Origin: Apium graveolens
Taxonomy: Eukaryota; Streptophyta; Magnoliopsida; Apiales; Apiaceae
DNA length: 64,000 nt
Reading direction: 5' to 3'
Assembly (NCBI RefSeq): GCF_009905375.1
Contig: NC_133653.1
Location: 55,979,663 to 56,043,662, forward strand
Part shown: positions 33,643 to 44,201 of the stretch, piece after piece
Layout of the letters: each line of letters starts with the position of its first letter
Numbering within the stretch: the first letter of the stretch is position 1
Program-made: the position numbers and the translations under genes
The notes under the pieces: model-generated
What the model was told of the DNA's origin: nothing
The model's database searches: none
What the model saw: the letters and a program-made list of their open reading frames with translations, nothing else

Positions 33643-34862
33643 GATCATCTACCCTATTTCTGACAGTTCATGGGTAAGCCCGGTTTAATGTGTGCCAAAG
33701 AAAGGTGGAATTATTGTGGTAGCAAATGAGAAGAATGAGCTTATTCCGACTAGAACAGTCACGGGGTGGAGAGTTTGCATGGATTATAGGAAGCTGAACA
33801 AAGCCACTAGGAAGGATCACTTCCCTTTGGCCTTCATTGATCAGATGCTTGACAGGTTGGCTGGTCATGAGTACTATTGTCTTCTGGATGGCTATTCGGG
33901 TTACAATCAGATTTGTATCTCTCCAGAAGATCAGGATAAAACTACCTTCACTTGTCCATTTGGTACTTTCGTCTTTAGACGAGTTTCTTTTGGTCTGTGT
34001 CGTGCACCAGCCATATTTCAGAGATGCATGATGGCCATCTTTTTTGATATGATAGGCTAGAATATGGAGGTGTTCATGGATGACTTCTCTGTATTTGGCG
34101 ATTCTTTTGATGAATGCTTGCAAAATCTTGGATACATTCTCAAGAGGTGTGTTGAGACCAATCTGGTTCTCAATTGGGAGAAATGTCACTTTATAGTGCG
34201 ACATGGCATTCTTCTCGGGCACAAGGTTTCTAATAAGGGTCTTGAGGTGGACAAAGCCAAGGTGGGGGTCATTAAGAATCTGCCCCCACCTATTTTCGTT
34301 AAGGGAATTCACAGTTTTCTTGGTCATACGGGTTTCTACAGGCGTTTCATCAAAGACTTTTCTAAGATTTCGAAGCCATTGTGCAGTTTGCTAGAAAAAG
34401 ATGTTACTTTCAAGTTTGATGATGAGTGCCTTACAGCTTTTGAGACATTGAAAAAGAGTTTAATTACGGCACCTGTCATAACTGCACCTGATTGGAGCCA
34501 ACCTTTTGAGATGATGTGTGATGCAAGTGACTATGCAGTTGGAGCAGTTCTTGGGCAGATGAAGAACAACATATTTCATATGGTCTACTACACTAATAAG
34601 ACCCTAAATGGTGCTCAACTGAATTGTACTACTACGGAGAAAGAAGTTTTGGCTATTGTCTATGGGTTTGGGAAATTTCGATTTTATCTACTTGGGACTA
34701 GGGTGACAGTTTTCACTGATCACGCCGCAATTCGATATCTCGTCTCAAAGAAGGACTCGAAGCCTAGATTGATTAGATGAGTTCTTTTGCTCCAAGAATT
34801 TGAGCTAGAGATCAAGGACATAAAAGGGACTAAAAATTAAGTCGCTGATCATCTCTCGCGTT
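33643..34862 (+). pseudogene. pol: Athila reverse transcriptase and RNase H
   Basis: Resumes the Athila protein right after the copia target duplication (IIYPISDSSWVSPV, then a stop, then VPKKGG). RT blocks include RVCMDYRKLNKATRKDHFPL, LDGYSGYNQI and FGLCRAPAIFQRCM, with a stop at about 34058. The catalytic [11 protein letters not shown] follows in the next frame at 34064, both D kept. RNase H has [15 protein letters not shown] and [12 protein letters not shown]. The tether VADHLSRLEN ends the region at 34862, after stops at about 34780 and 34838. Catalytic motifs survive, but the reading frame does not. Confidence 0.9.
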
Positions 34863-34885
34863 TAGAGAATCCTAATGCTACTTCA

Positions 34886-36257
34886 TTGGATAAGATATTG
34901 ATAAATGAGTCTTTTCCCGACGAGCAGTTGTTTGGAGTGCAAGAAGAAGAACCGTGGTTTGCAGATATTGTGAACTACCTTGTGAGTAATGTCATGCCTC
35001 CCGATTTATCTTATGCTCAAAGGAAAAAGTTTCTACATGAAGTGAAGTGGTATATGTGGGATGAGCCATTTCTTTTTCGACAAGGAGCTGACCAAATCAT
35101 CAGAAGATGTATTCCTTACAGCGAAACGGGGGGAATCTTGCGAGATTGCCACTCACGGCTTATGGAGGACATTATGGTGGAGAAAAGACAGCAGCTCGTA
35201 TTCTTCAGGCATGTTTTTTTTGGCCGACCTTGTTTAAAGATGCTCATCAGTTCATTTTGAAATGTGATCGATGTCAATGTGTGGGTAATATGTCTAAGAG
35301 GGATGAGACGCCTCTTAATGTGCTTCTCGAGGTTGAGGTCTTCAATATTTGGGGAATTGACTTCATGGGGCCATTTGTCTCATCTTGTAACAATCAGTAT
35401 ATCTTGTTGGCGATTAATTACGTGTCAAAATGGGTTGAAGTTAAGGTGTTGCCAACGAACGATGCGAAAATGGTGCTTAATTTTCTTCACAAGCAGATAT
35501 TTACAAGGTTTGGAACTCCAAGAGTCATAATCAGTGATGAGGGGTCGCATTTTTGCAATCACAAGTTCACTACTATGATGCAAAGATATAATGTGAATCA
35601 TCGCTTTGTCACGGCTTATCATCCTAAAAAAATGGCCAAGCTGAGGTTTCTAACAGAGAGATCAAGTGCATTTTAGAGAAGGTGGTGTGTCCATCAAGGA
35701 AAGATTGGTCTTTGAAGCTTGATGAAGCTGTTTGGGCTTATAGAACAGCATATAAAACTCCTTTGGGAATGTTGCCGTTTCAGTTGGTCTATGGAAAGGG
35801 GTGTCATTTACCTGTGGAACTCGAGCATAAAGCATATTGGGCTTTGAAGAAATTGAATATGGACTTGGATGCGGCTGGAAAGAAGAGGATGCTTCAATTG
35901 AATGAACTCGACGAGTTTCAACTTCAAGCTTATGAGAACAACAAAATGTATAAGGAGAAAGTCAAGAGGTGGCATGATCGGGGTTTAGTGCTTAAATCAT
36001 TTATGCCAGGGCAACAAGTTCTTTTGTTCAAATATCATCTCCGTCTTTTTCCTGGAAAATTGAAGTCAAGATGGTCAGGGCCGTTTATTGTCAAAACTGT
36101 GTTTCAACATGGAGTGGTGGAAATTTTTGAGAATGATCCGGGACAGGAATTCAAGGTAAATGGTCAGAGGTTGAAGCATTACTTGGTGACACGGCAAACC
36201 GTGAGATGGTTAGTGCCGTTTTATTGTCCATTTGATCAAGATTCTATGTCGAGCTAA
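34886..36257 (+). pseudogene. pol: Athila integrase
   Basis: The zinc-finger part (CHSRAYGGHYGGEKTAARIL to CDRCQ) requires a frame change near 35150. The core runs in frame from 35107: NIWGIDFMGPF, ISDEGSHFCN and YHPKK where the family has YHPQ. Another shift at about 35640 precedes the open C-terminal part 35682-36257 ([20 protein letters not shown], then the GPF-type SRWSGPFIV). It ends with a natural-looking TAA at 36255. At least two frameshifts disable it. Confidence 0.88.
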
Positions 36258-36276
36258 CGACATAAAACAAGCGCTT

Positions 36277-36294
36277 CTTGGGAGGCAACCCAAG
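36277..36294 (+). promoter_or_regulatory. Short hairpin after Athila integrase
   Basis: CTTGGGAGGCAACCCAAG is a 6-bp perfect stem with a 6-base loop, 20 bases after the pol stop. From memory this segment recurs in many Athila elements. Its role is unknown. Confidence 0.55.
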
Positions 36295-36420
36295 TATGTT
36301 GTACATTAAGAGGTAGAGGAAGCAAGAAGAAAAGAAAAAATCCCAAAAAAAAATCAGAAAAAGAAAATAATCCAGGGATCACTTCAGAAGCTTGGCCCGC
36401 CCGCGCTAATTTCACAGAAA

Positions 36421-36576
36421 CATGGCGCGGAACAGCGCGCGGCCACGCTGATTTGGCAGAAGTAGCGCACGACCGCGTGCGCGCCAATTTCACATAAACA
36501 TGGCGCGGAACAGCGCGCGACCACGCTGATTTGGCAGAAGTAGCGCACGACCGCGCTGTCTCAGCGCGCGGCCGCG
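36421..36576 (+). repeat. 78-bp GC-rich tandem repeat
   Basis: Two copies starting CATGGCGCGGAACAGCGCGC at 36421 and 36499, each with GGCAGAAGTAGCGCACGACCGCG. It is full of CG dinucleotides and self-complementary GCGCGC words in otherwise AT-rich DNA. Related words recur in the Athila LTR at about 47082-47153. Confidence 0.85.
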
Positions 36577-36740
36577 CCTGGTCCCTGTTTGAAAAAAAAA
36601 TGAAACAACAGATTTACAAGGTAATTTCGGGACTTTTACTCCAAAATCAATGCTAACCCGATTTTTACTCCTCCACATCCCATAATTCCCTCTCCTAATC
36701 AAACCCATTATTCCCACGATTCCCATAATTTCTCCCCACC

Positions 36741-36748
36741 TATAAATA
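36741..36748 (+). promoter_or_regulatory. TATA box upstream of the Athila env-like ORF
   Basis: TATAAATA in CACCTATAAATACACACAC, 104 bases before the ATG at 36845. The stretch from the predicted start site (about 36772) to 36845 is CT/CA-rich and free of ATG, like a plant 5' leader. Confidence 0.55.
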
Positions 36749-36844
36749 CACACACTTATACACAACTTTTCCACCAATTCACAAACTCTTAAACACAAAT
36801 TCTCTCTCAAACACTTAACTTTTATTCTCTCTCATTCAATTCCA

Positions 36845-37147
36845 ATGGCATCCAAGAGACAAAGAACACAAGTAGGCAGCAGCACCACCGATTCTTCATC
36901 TGCGGGTGGTGTGAGGCCTAAGTTTTCTACTCCTGGGGCTGAAGAGGAGTACACGTGGCTTCTCTCAAAACCTATTGCTAAGGAACGGGGTTTTCTGCCA
37001 TCAGGGAATGATGGTAAGCTGTTGAAGATGATACTTGAAATGGGCTGGGTTCCTATTTGCGAGGCTCCCACTGCCGTGCTCATGAGTGTTGTACGGGAGT
37101 TTTATGCTAACGCAAAGGCGGAGAAGAATGGCTTCACGGTGGTTAGG
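36845..37147 (+). pseudogene. Athila env-like ORF, N-terminal part
   Basis: Starts MASKRQRTQVGSSTTDSSS, a basic, serine-rich N-terminus. It continues with EEEYTWLLSKPIAKERGF, a helix (LLKMILEMGWVPI) and REFYANAKAEKNGFTVVRG, where the gag-only Sirevirus inserted (GGATG duplication 37148-37152). The protein resumes at 44202 (MTIEYTADASRRVIEQP) after a one-base frame difference at the junction. This matches the 'putative plant transposon protein' domain found in Athila ORFs between integrase and 3' LTR. I see no signal peptide or membrane segment here, so envelope function is doubtful. Confidence 0.8.
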
Positions 37148-37152
37148 GGATG

Positions 37153-38499
37153 TGTTAGGTCCCAATGTGTTTGTAGAAGGGGGGGTTGAATATAAACAAT
37201 ACCGAATAATCGAATTTAATGCGGAATAAAAATGTGAAACAAAATTCAAGTTAAATAAGAATATTATTAAACTTGAAAGGTGTTACAACAACGATATCGA
37301 TTACAAGGGATTAATATCAAATAGATTATCACAAATTTAGAATAAATTCGACATGAACTTTTTCTATTTTTGCAATAAAAAGATTCAAATGCTAAACGCA
37401 ATTTGAGATTAAGTTCTAGGGATTTTAATCTGCTAGATAGTTACACAAGAACAAGAGAATGATTCCTAGTTGTTTGGATTTAACTTTAAAACTAGAAATT
37501 GTGATCTTGAAGTTTGTAGATGAAAGATGAAATATTTGCTGCTTCTTTTCTTTTTGTTCTTGAATGGTTGACTTGTGTTCTGTTGGATAATTGTGTATTC
37601 TGCTGCTAACGTCTTTTTAATTCAATCAACAGAACCACTTGAACTTGAATGACAATCAGTTGAACTAGCAAGACAATCTGCTGAACCAGTAGAACTTTCG
37701 ATATGATAATCAGTTTAAGCTAGTATGACTTTTGGCAAGACTATCTATTGAACTAGCAAGACTATCAAACTGAACTAGCAAGACTATCTCCTTCCAGTAG
37801 AACTTTCGGTGAGACAATTGAAATGACCTGGCATGACAATCGGTATGACAATCCAGATTGTCACGCTAGTTCAATTTCAATTCTCTTGCTGAATTAAAAC
37901 AGATTTTAATCCAATTATAATTCTGAAAATTCTTAATATTAATTCAGAATTAATTAATTAATTTAATTCAATTAATAAATAAATTAATCTTTGCATATAT
38001 AATTTATTTTCTTAATTAAATTATACGACTTAATTAATTCATAGAGAATTAATACTACTCTTGAACTGCAACCATTCTTCTGAAAATCTTCTGAAAATCA
38101 CTGAAAATTATGAATCAATTCCACCACTTCAATGTTGACACTTGATGTACTGTCTGGTTCATGAGTGACTAACTTCCGTGACGTTTCTTCATGTCTTGAC
38201 TTTGATACTTGATTTTCTTCAGATTAAATCCTTGTAACTCTCTGATACCCTGACAAGATCTCTGTCACTTGATTAAATCCACAATCTTGATTTGTATCAA
38301 TGAGGCTTGATCAATATCTTAAACTTCTTCCAGTGAATTAATTCCTCAAGTCTACAGATGAACCTTGTTTCTGAATCCTCTGACAGATGTTACTTTGTGA
38401 GATCTCTTTGACGGTAGATCCACTATTTACTTATTACATTCTTATTTGAGTTGAGTTAAATCCTCGAATAAACAAATAGGCTATGACATATGCCTTTCA
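37153..38499 (-). repeat. 3' LTR of the gag-only Sirevirus
   Basis: 1,347 bp; plus-strand ends TGTTAGGTCC and ATGCCTTTCA. It contains a cluster of GAACTAGCAAGACWATC and related repeats at about 37655-37830, on both strands in degenerate form. Confidence 0.93.
37655..37835. repeat. GAACTAGCAAGAC-type repeat cluster in Sirevirus LTR
   Basis: At least five related words (TTGAACTAGCAAGACAATC, TTGAACTAGCAAGACTATC, CTGAACTAGCAAGACTATC, CCAGTAGAACTTTCGG and variants) lie within ~180 bp. The 5' LTR has the same cluster at about 43350-43540. Confidence 0.75.
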
Positions 38500-38500
38500 A

Positions 38501-39034
38501 TCTCCCCCTATTTGTTTGTTAGATAATAACAACAAATACCTAGAGGATAACTCAACTAACAAATAAGAAAAAGATGTAAACAGAAATGCAAAGTAAATAG
38601 CAGAAAAGTTCTGGATCATATTTAACCTTTTCCAGATTTCAAATAGATGTTCGTCTAGACTGAACATATCTTCAAGTAGTTTCATCTTCATTTGTACAAC
38701 CACATTTCCTGTTGAGAAGCGCATATCTCTCTTGTTTCTCCCCCTATGAGAATCAACTGTTTAAAGAAGATCACCTTCATTTACCACATCTCCTGTATAA
38801 TAGGATCCGCAGATAAAAACCAATGGTACTCCCCTTTTGGAAAACAGCTTCTTCCCTTATTAGAAAATCACCTTGTGTTTACCACCTCTCCCGTACAATA
38901 GGATCCGTAGTTACAAACAACAATGGTGTGGTGTAGTGTACATATGTAGGATCTTTTTCTTCCTCCTTGCTATTTCTCCCCCTTAGTTGAGGAATCCTCC
39001 AAACTATTACTTTAAGCTTTTATCTCCCCCTTAG
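38501..39034 (-). promoter_or_regulatory. Multiple polypurine tracts of the gag-only Sirevirus
   Basis: In element sense, AGGGGGAGA tracts occur at 39034-39023 (CTAAGGGGGAGA), 38986-38975 (CTAAGGGGGAGA), 38746-38737 (TAGGGGGAGA) and 38510-38501 (TAGGGGGAGA, next to the LTR). Repeated PPTs before the 3' LTR are a published hallmark of Sireviruses. Confidence 0.85.
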
Positions 39035-40290
39035 AGAAGGAATGTATGCCGTTGTCTGAAGGAGTTCTCATATTTCACTTGGTTGGAAAAGAAATAACAA
39101 GTAGTTTCTCTTTCTTCCTCACTGTGAGTGTGTGATTCTGTTTAGTGTACCTCACATGTGTTTCACTCTTCTCTCCACTCGTGTTTACACTCATTCTCAC
39201 AAGTGTATCACTCCTCTCATAGCTCCAACATTCAGCTGTACCTGCAAGGAAAATCACCTTAGCCATCCTTAAGGAGGTCACAGGTGGTGCAATGGGAGTT
39301 CGCAAATCCCTATCTTTGTTAAACTCGTCAGATGAATCTAAGTCATAATCTACAAGTTGCTAGTTTCCCTTTTAGGGTTCCAGATTTGAATTCTGGGAAG
39401 GTAAACAATGATCCAACGAATTTAGCATAAAGATCAAAGTTCCCTTCTAATGTATGTGAAGACATTTCCTTGTGACTCATCAGGTAATATCTGAATCATT
39501 GTCAACAAGTTGTCGATCTGCGCCTATGTTAGATCCACTATCCGCAGATGCATCCAGGGGATTTAAGCCTGGGGAGGTAGACACTGACCACTGACATATG
39601 GCTTTTGGATCAGTATCCTCTCCTAACACTTGTAAAGGCAATTGGTTCATTAAAGAACCTTGAACAATCGAATCTGACCTTAAAATGGTCGAAACTCTTG
39701 TTTCCGTCAACTCATCCTTTGTGTGTGTAACCTTTCCTTGTGCATCAAGAATTGTTTATATTTGAGGTGGTGACATTACATCAGATACCCTGGCCGACAG
39801 GCAAATTTCAATAGACATACCCTTTTGAGAGAATGAATCTAGTAACTATTTTTGAGCCTTTTCAACCATTACATCTTTTTGAGAATTTGTATGGGGCTAG
39901 CAGTTGTCTCAGTTTAAATACTACTCATCTTTGTAAGAGACAGAGCTGCTGGGTTGACTTCAGAACCTTTCTTATATGGTGCACTAAGGCACTATCTCCC
40001 TCACGCTCATTCATACTACATTTAGTGGTAAAAGAGTGTTGATTGGTTCTGTTTCTGTGTTTGTCTTTACAGTCTGGGATAGATGTTGTGGGTTTTCAAC
40101 CTCATGACTGTCAATGAAAGAAAGCCATTGGAGACTGAACCTGTATCACAGAACATATGGCAATAGAGAGATAAAATGTACTTAGGATTTATAATGAATG
40201 AAAATTATACATTTAATCTTTTGAGAGAAATGATGTACAATAGTGATTTCAAAGGATTTTACATGAAATAAGAAATCACTAATGTAGAAA
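39035..40290 (-). other. 3' region of the gag-only Sirevirus, no recognised gene
   Basis: Small minus-strand frames at 39710-39480 and 39305-39075 show no motif I can name. They may be relics of the 3' region of the parent element. Nothing resembling integrase, RT or RNase H is present. Confidence 0.55.
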
Positions 40291-40510
40291 GAAGTTTGAG
40301 TTCAATGATAACATTACCAGCTTACAAACAGCCATATCCCTCAGATAAACCTTTGCTGTTATCTCCAAAGGTAACCAGTGGGCCAGCTTTCTCAACCACA
40401 TTTGATAGCAGGGCTCTATCTCCGGTCATATGTCTTGACGATCCACTGTCAAGAATCCACACTACCGGTTCCACCTGTTTAATGCCCTGCACTATAAATG
40501 GATTAGACCT
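40290..40510 (-). pseudogene. pol: Sirevirus protease start, truncated
   Basis: The frame open from 40717 to 40322 becomes meaningful at GIKQVEPVVWILDSGSSRHMT (around 40500-40430), the copia protease active site DSG. It continues GDRALLSNVVEKAGPLVTFGDN and stops after SEGYGCL. AGNVIIE can still be read past the stop, then homology ends at about 40290. It lies one frame away from the upstream gag, a frameshift near 40510. Confidence 0.82.
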
Positions 40511-41732
40511 TCTTCGGAACCCAAACTTGGTTGGGCCCGGCATACTTGTAGAATTGACCTTTGTCAGGAAAAACAACATTCTTAAGTTTAATGGTCTCAA
40601 CTTTCTCAATGACTGAACATTTGACCTTGTAAATAGCCTTAACAAATTTCTGTTTAGGCTTAGGCACAAATGTCTCCTTTCTAGCCTTAGAAGGACTAGC
40701 ACTCTTAGACCTATCATGCTTCCTATTATTCACATGCTGACGAGGAGTAGTCTTATCACTAGAAACATGCTTACCATTAAAATAAGCATACATCAAATTA
40801 AAAGCGCAAGACATACAATTAGCAACACCATATGCTTTATGAGAGGGATTAACAACAGGCAAAATATGCATGGTAGACATGGTAGTTTTGTTATCCAACT
40901 CATGTGTGTCTGAGTTAGTCTCAGTTGGTTTCACAACTTTGACTGGAACTTTCGACACACTTGACTTGGAAACAACCTTCTCATTAGCATGATCGTCAGC
41001 ACGTATTTCTTCTTGAATAATAGAGGAGGTCGTATCAAATAGTTCAGCAATTAATGCTTTATAGAGGGGTTTATCAACACCCTTAAGCACAGGTATTTCC
41101 CTACCTTTAGCACATACATGATGAGGGAAGTTTATGCCTAATTGTCCAATAGCATCATTGTAATCATAACCTATTCCAGATGTTTGATTAACATCTTGCT
41201 TACTGTAGAACTCTTTAGCCTTCGAACAAGAATTGAAGTAGGCTCTAACCTTAGTCTCAAGACCGGTGATCTTGTCTTTGAGAATAGTTTCGAGTTGTCT
41301 ATAACAGTTAACTCTATTCTCTAGAAAAGATACTTGTTCTTTTAACTTGTCTTGATTAATGTGCACAAGTCTTAATTCATTGACCTCTTTCTCAAGATCT
41401 TTGATCTGCTGACTTAACAGTTCATTATCATGATGAGAACAATCTAAAGAACCTCCTAGATGATAAACTAATTCAACATCAGTAAATTTTACCTCTTTTC
41501 TTGACGATGAAGCTTTTCCATCAATAGCCATAAGAGCAAGATTCTCATCTTCTTCATCTTCACTATCAGTATCATCCCAGCTTTTTCCCTTTGCCAAGTA
41601 AGCCCTTTCAGAGTTACTCTTCTGATTTGAATCATAAGAGTTCTTCCTTACTTGCTTTGGCTTCCTGTATTCTGTGGCAAAGTGTCCCAACTCATTGCAG
41701 TTATAGCATCTAATGGTGCTCTGATCAACCAT
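40503..41732 (-). pseudogene. gag: Sirevirus gag, C-terminal part with zinc knuckle and coiled coil
   Basis: 409 open codons. The CCHC knuckle CYNCNELGHFATEYR is degenerate: its last Cys is Tyr. It is followed by an acidic stretch (DDTDSEDEEDEN) and a long coiled coil (HDNELLSQQIKDLEKEVNEL, then KEQVSFLENRVNCYRQLETI; around 41450-41200). A basic linker leads to the protease. It is in the same frame as 42695-41742, separated by one TAA. Confidence 0.88.
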
Positions 41733-41741
41733 CCCTATTTT

Positions 41742-42695
41742 TTATCCACCACTACTGGTGTTAGAGGATGAAGATCCACCTGTCTGAAATCTGTTGTAGT
41801 TGGACTTGTACTTGAACTTGGGATTTCTCTTGAATCTGACATTGAAGAATCTCTTGACAATTTGGGCCATTGACTCATCTTCCAATTGCTCCAGCTCTTC
41901 CAAGGAATAAAAATCATCATTGGGTTGATTTATAGTATGAGGATCATATTCTGCTACTAATACATTTTCCTCGGCCTTGGAAAACTGTACCATTCTCTCC
42001 GACTGTTGAGATTGTTGTTGTTGTTGACCTTCAGCTATAAGAGCAGTAGATGTGCTGACCATTCTATCTTTCCCGTAGACTTCCTTCTGCTGAATCTGCT
42101 CCAACTCATAGGTTTTTAACACACCATAGAGTCTATCCAAAAAAATCTCACTCAGATCTCTAGCTTCTCTTATGGCAGTGATTCTATGTTGAAGATGAGT
42201 TGGCAGTGTTAAAAGGAACTTTTTGTTGACCTCCCTTATTGAATAATATTTTCCATTTATGTTCAGGTTGTTGATCAATGCATTGTACCTCTCAAACACT
42301 TCAGTAATTCCTTCTCTTGGATTGGATTTAAAATGTTCATACTCAGAGGTTAGGATCTCCAACTTGTTCTCCCTAACTTCCTCTGTACCTTCATTAATCA
42401 CCTCAATGGTTTCCCAGATGTGTTTGGAATTTTTACAGTTCATCATATGTCTGTTCATCAAGGGATCGAGGGAATCAACTAAAATTAACTGAAGGCTGGC
42501 ATCCAAGGAGGCTTCTTCTTTTTCAGCAGGAGAAAAATCCTCAGGCTCTTTTGGATATGTTCTAGCTTTGGTAATCACAACATCATCTACTATCACCTCT
42601 AGTTCAAAACCATCGGAGTTTTTGGACCCTTCTTTAACAAGTTCAGATATTTGGGATTTGCAACTTGTAAAAACAAGAGCATCTTCTTCTTCCAC
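41742..42695 (-). pseudogene. gag: Sirevirus gag, N-terminal part
   Basis: The open frame includes the UBN2-type gag core: LQLILVDSLDPLMNRHMMNC, the SKHIWETIEVINEG block, YEHFKSNPREGITEVFERYN, LNINGKYYSIREVNKKFLLT and ITAIREARDLSEIFLDRLYG. A Q-rich patch and the basic RFKRNPKFKYKSNYNRF follow, then a TAA at 41742-41744 in frame with the knuckle part. The true start lies further upstream (MTSQKVGTVKIPLFDKENY around 42757) in another frame, so at least one frameshift affects the N-terminus. Confidence 0.87.
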
Positions 42696-42838
42696 ATGAT
42701 ATAATTTTCTTTATCAAATAGTGGAATTTTAACGGTTCCAACTTTTTGTGAAGTCATTATGAATTTTTGAATAAATAAAAATTCAAGGAGTTGAAAAATC
42801 ACAAAAGTCTAGGATCTTGATTTGTTCGTTAATCAGAA

Positions 42839-42851
42839 GGCTCTGATACCA
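42839..42851 (-). promoter_or_regulatory. Primer-binding site of the gag-only Sirevirus, tRNA-iMet
   Basis: Minus-strand TGGTATCAGAGCC begins two bases after the LTR end (ACCTAACA-AT). Confidence 0.93.
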
Positions 42852-42853
42852 AT

Positions 42854-44196
42854 TGTTAGGTCCCAATGTGTTTGTAGAAGGGGGTTGAATACAAAAAATA
42901 CTGAATAATCGAATTTAATGCAGAATAAAAATGTGAAACAAAATTCAAGCTAAATAAGAATATTATTAAACTTGAAAGGTGTTACAACAACGGTATCGAT
43001 TACAAGGGATTAATATAAAATAGATTATCACAAATTTAGAATAAATTCGACATGAACTTTTATATTTTTGCAATAAAAAGATTTAAATGCTAAACGCAAT
43101 TTGAGATTAAGTTCTAGGGATTTTGATCCGCTAGATAGTTACACAAGAACAAGAGAATGATTCCTAGTTGTTTGGATTTAACTTTAAAACTAGAAATTGT
43201 GATCTTGAAGTTTGCAGATGAAAGATGAAATATTTGCTACTTCTTTTCTTTTTGTTCTTGAATGGTTGACTTGTGTTCTGTTGGATAATTGTGTCTTCTG
43301 CTGCTTCTGTCTTTTTAATTCAATCAACAGAATCACTTGAACTAGAATGACAATCGGTTGAACTAGCAAGACAATCTGCTGAACCAGTAGAACTTCCGGT
43401 ATGATAATCAGTTTAAGCTAGTATGACTTTCGGCAAGACTATCTGTTGAACTAGTAAGACTATCAAACTGAACTAGCAAGACTATCTCCTTCCAGTAGAA
43501 CTTTCGATGAGACAATTGAAATGACCTGGCTTGACAATCGGTATGACAATCCAGATTGTCATGCTAGTTCAATTTCAATTGTCTTGCTGAATTAAAACAA
43601 ATTTTAATCCAATTATAATTTTGAAAATTCTTAATATTAATTCAGAATTAATTAATCAATTAATTAAATTAATAAATAAATTAATCTTTGCAGATATAAT
43701 TTATTTTCTTAATTAAATTATATGACTTAATTAATTAATAGAGAATTAATACTACTCTTGAACTGCAACCATTCTTCTGAAAATCTTCTGAAAATCACTG
43801 AAAATTATGAATCAATTCCACAACTTCAATGTTGACACTCGATGTACTGTCTGGTTCATGAGTGACTAACTTCCGTGACGTTTCTTCATGTCTTGACTTT
43901 GATACTTGATTTTCTTCAGATTAAATCCTTGTGACTCTCTGATACCCTGACAAGATCTCTGTCACTTGATTAAATCCACAATCTTGATTTGTATCACTGA
44001 GGCTTCATCAATATCTTGAACTTCTTCCAGTGAATTAATTCCTCAAGTCTGTAGATGAACCTTGTTTCTGAATCCTCTGACATATGTTACTTTGTGAGAT
44101 CTCTTTGACGGTAGATCCACTATTTACTTATTACATTCTTATTTGAGTTGAGTTAAATCCTCGAATAAACAAATAGGCTATGCCATATGCCTTTCA
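42854..44196 (-). repeat. 5' LTR of the gag-only Sirevirus
   Basis: 1,343 bp, the partner of 37153-38499. It ends at 44196 and is followed by the target duplication GGATG. About 30 differences were noted over the first ~800 bp. Confidence 0.93.
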
Positions 44197-44201
44197 GGAT
44201 G

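Larger units (their letters stand above)
36258..36844 (+). other. Athila pol-env spacer with GC-rich repeats and a promoter-like end
   Basis: No gene in 587 bp. It holds the hairpin (36277), an A-rich stretch, a GC-rich tandem repeat (36421-36570) and a TATA box (36741) followed by a CT-rich, ATG-free leader up to the env-like ATG. Confidence 0.75.
37153..44196 (-). mobile_element. Non-autonomous Sirevirus derivative with gag and protease only
   Basis: 7,044 bp with two LTRs (42854-44196 as 5', 37153-38499 as 3'), an iMet PBS, gag, the start of the protease, several PPT-like tracts and a perfect GGATG target duplication (37148-37152, 44197-44201). Integrase, RT and RNase H are absent: sequence leaves the protease region at about 40290 and enters noncoding 3' sequence. 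The intact ends and duplication show it was inserted as such or lost pol later. Long coiled-coil-rich gag, DSGSSRHMTGD protease and multiple PPTs mark a Sirevirus. LTR divergence is roughly 3% by hand. Confidence 0.9.

Noticed and set aside
33668..34327. 219-codon minus-strand ORF opposite the Athila RT
   Set aside because: It is the antisense shadow of the conserved RT frame; its translation has no family features.
36845..37189. Host gene starting with MASKRQRTQ and a real promoter
   Set aside because: The protein continues after the Sirevirus insertion as the Athila env-like domain and lies between Athila integrase and 3' LTR, so it belongs to the element.
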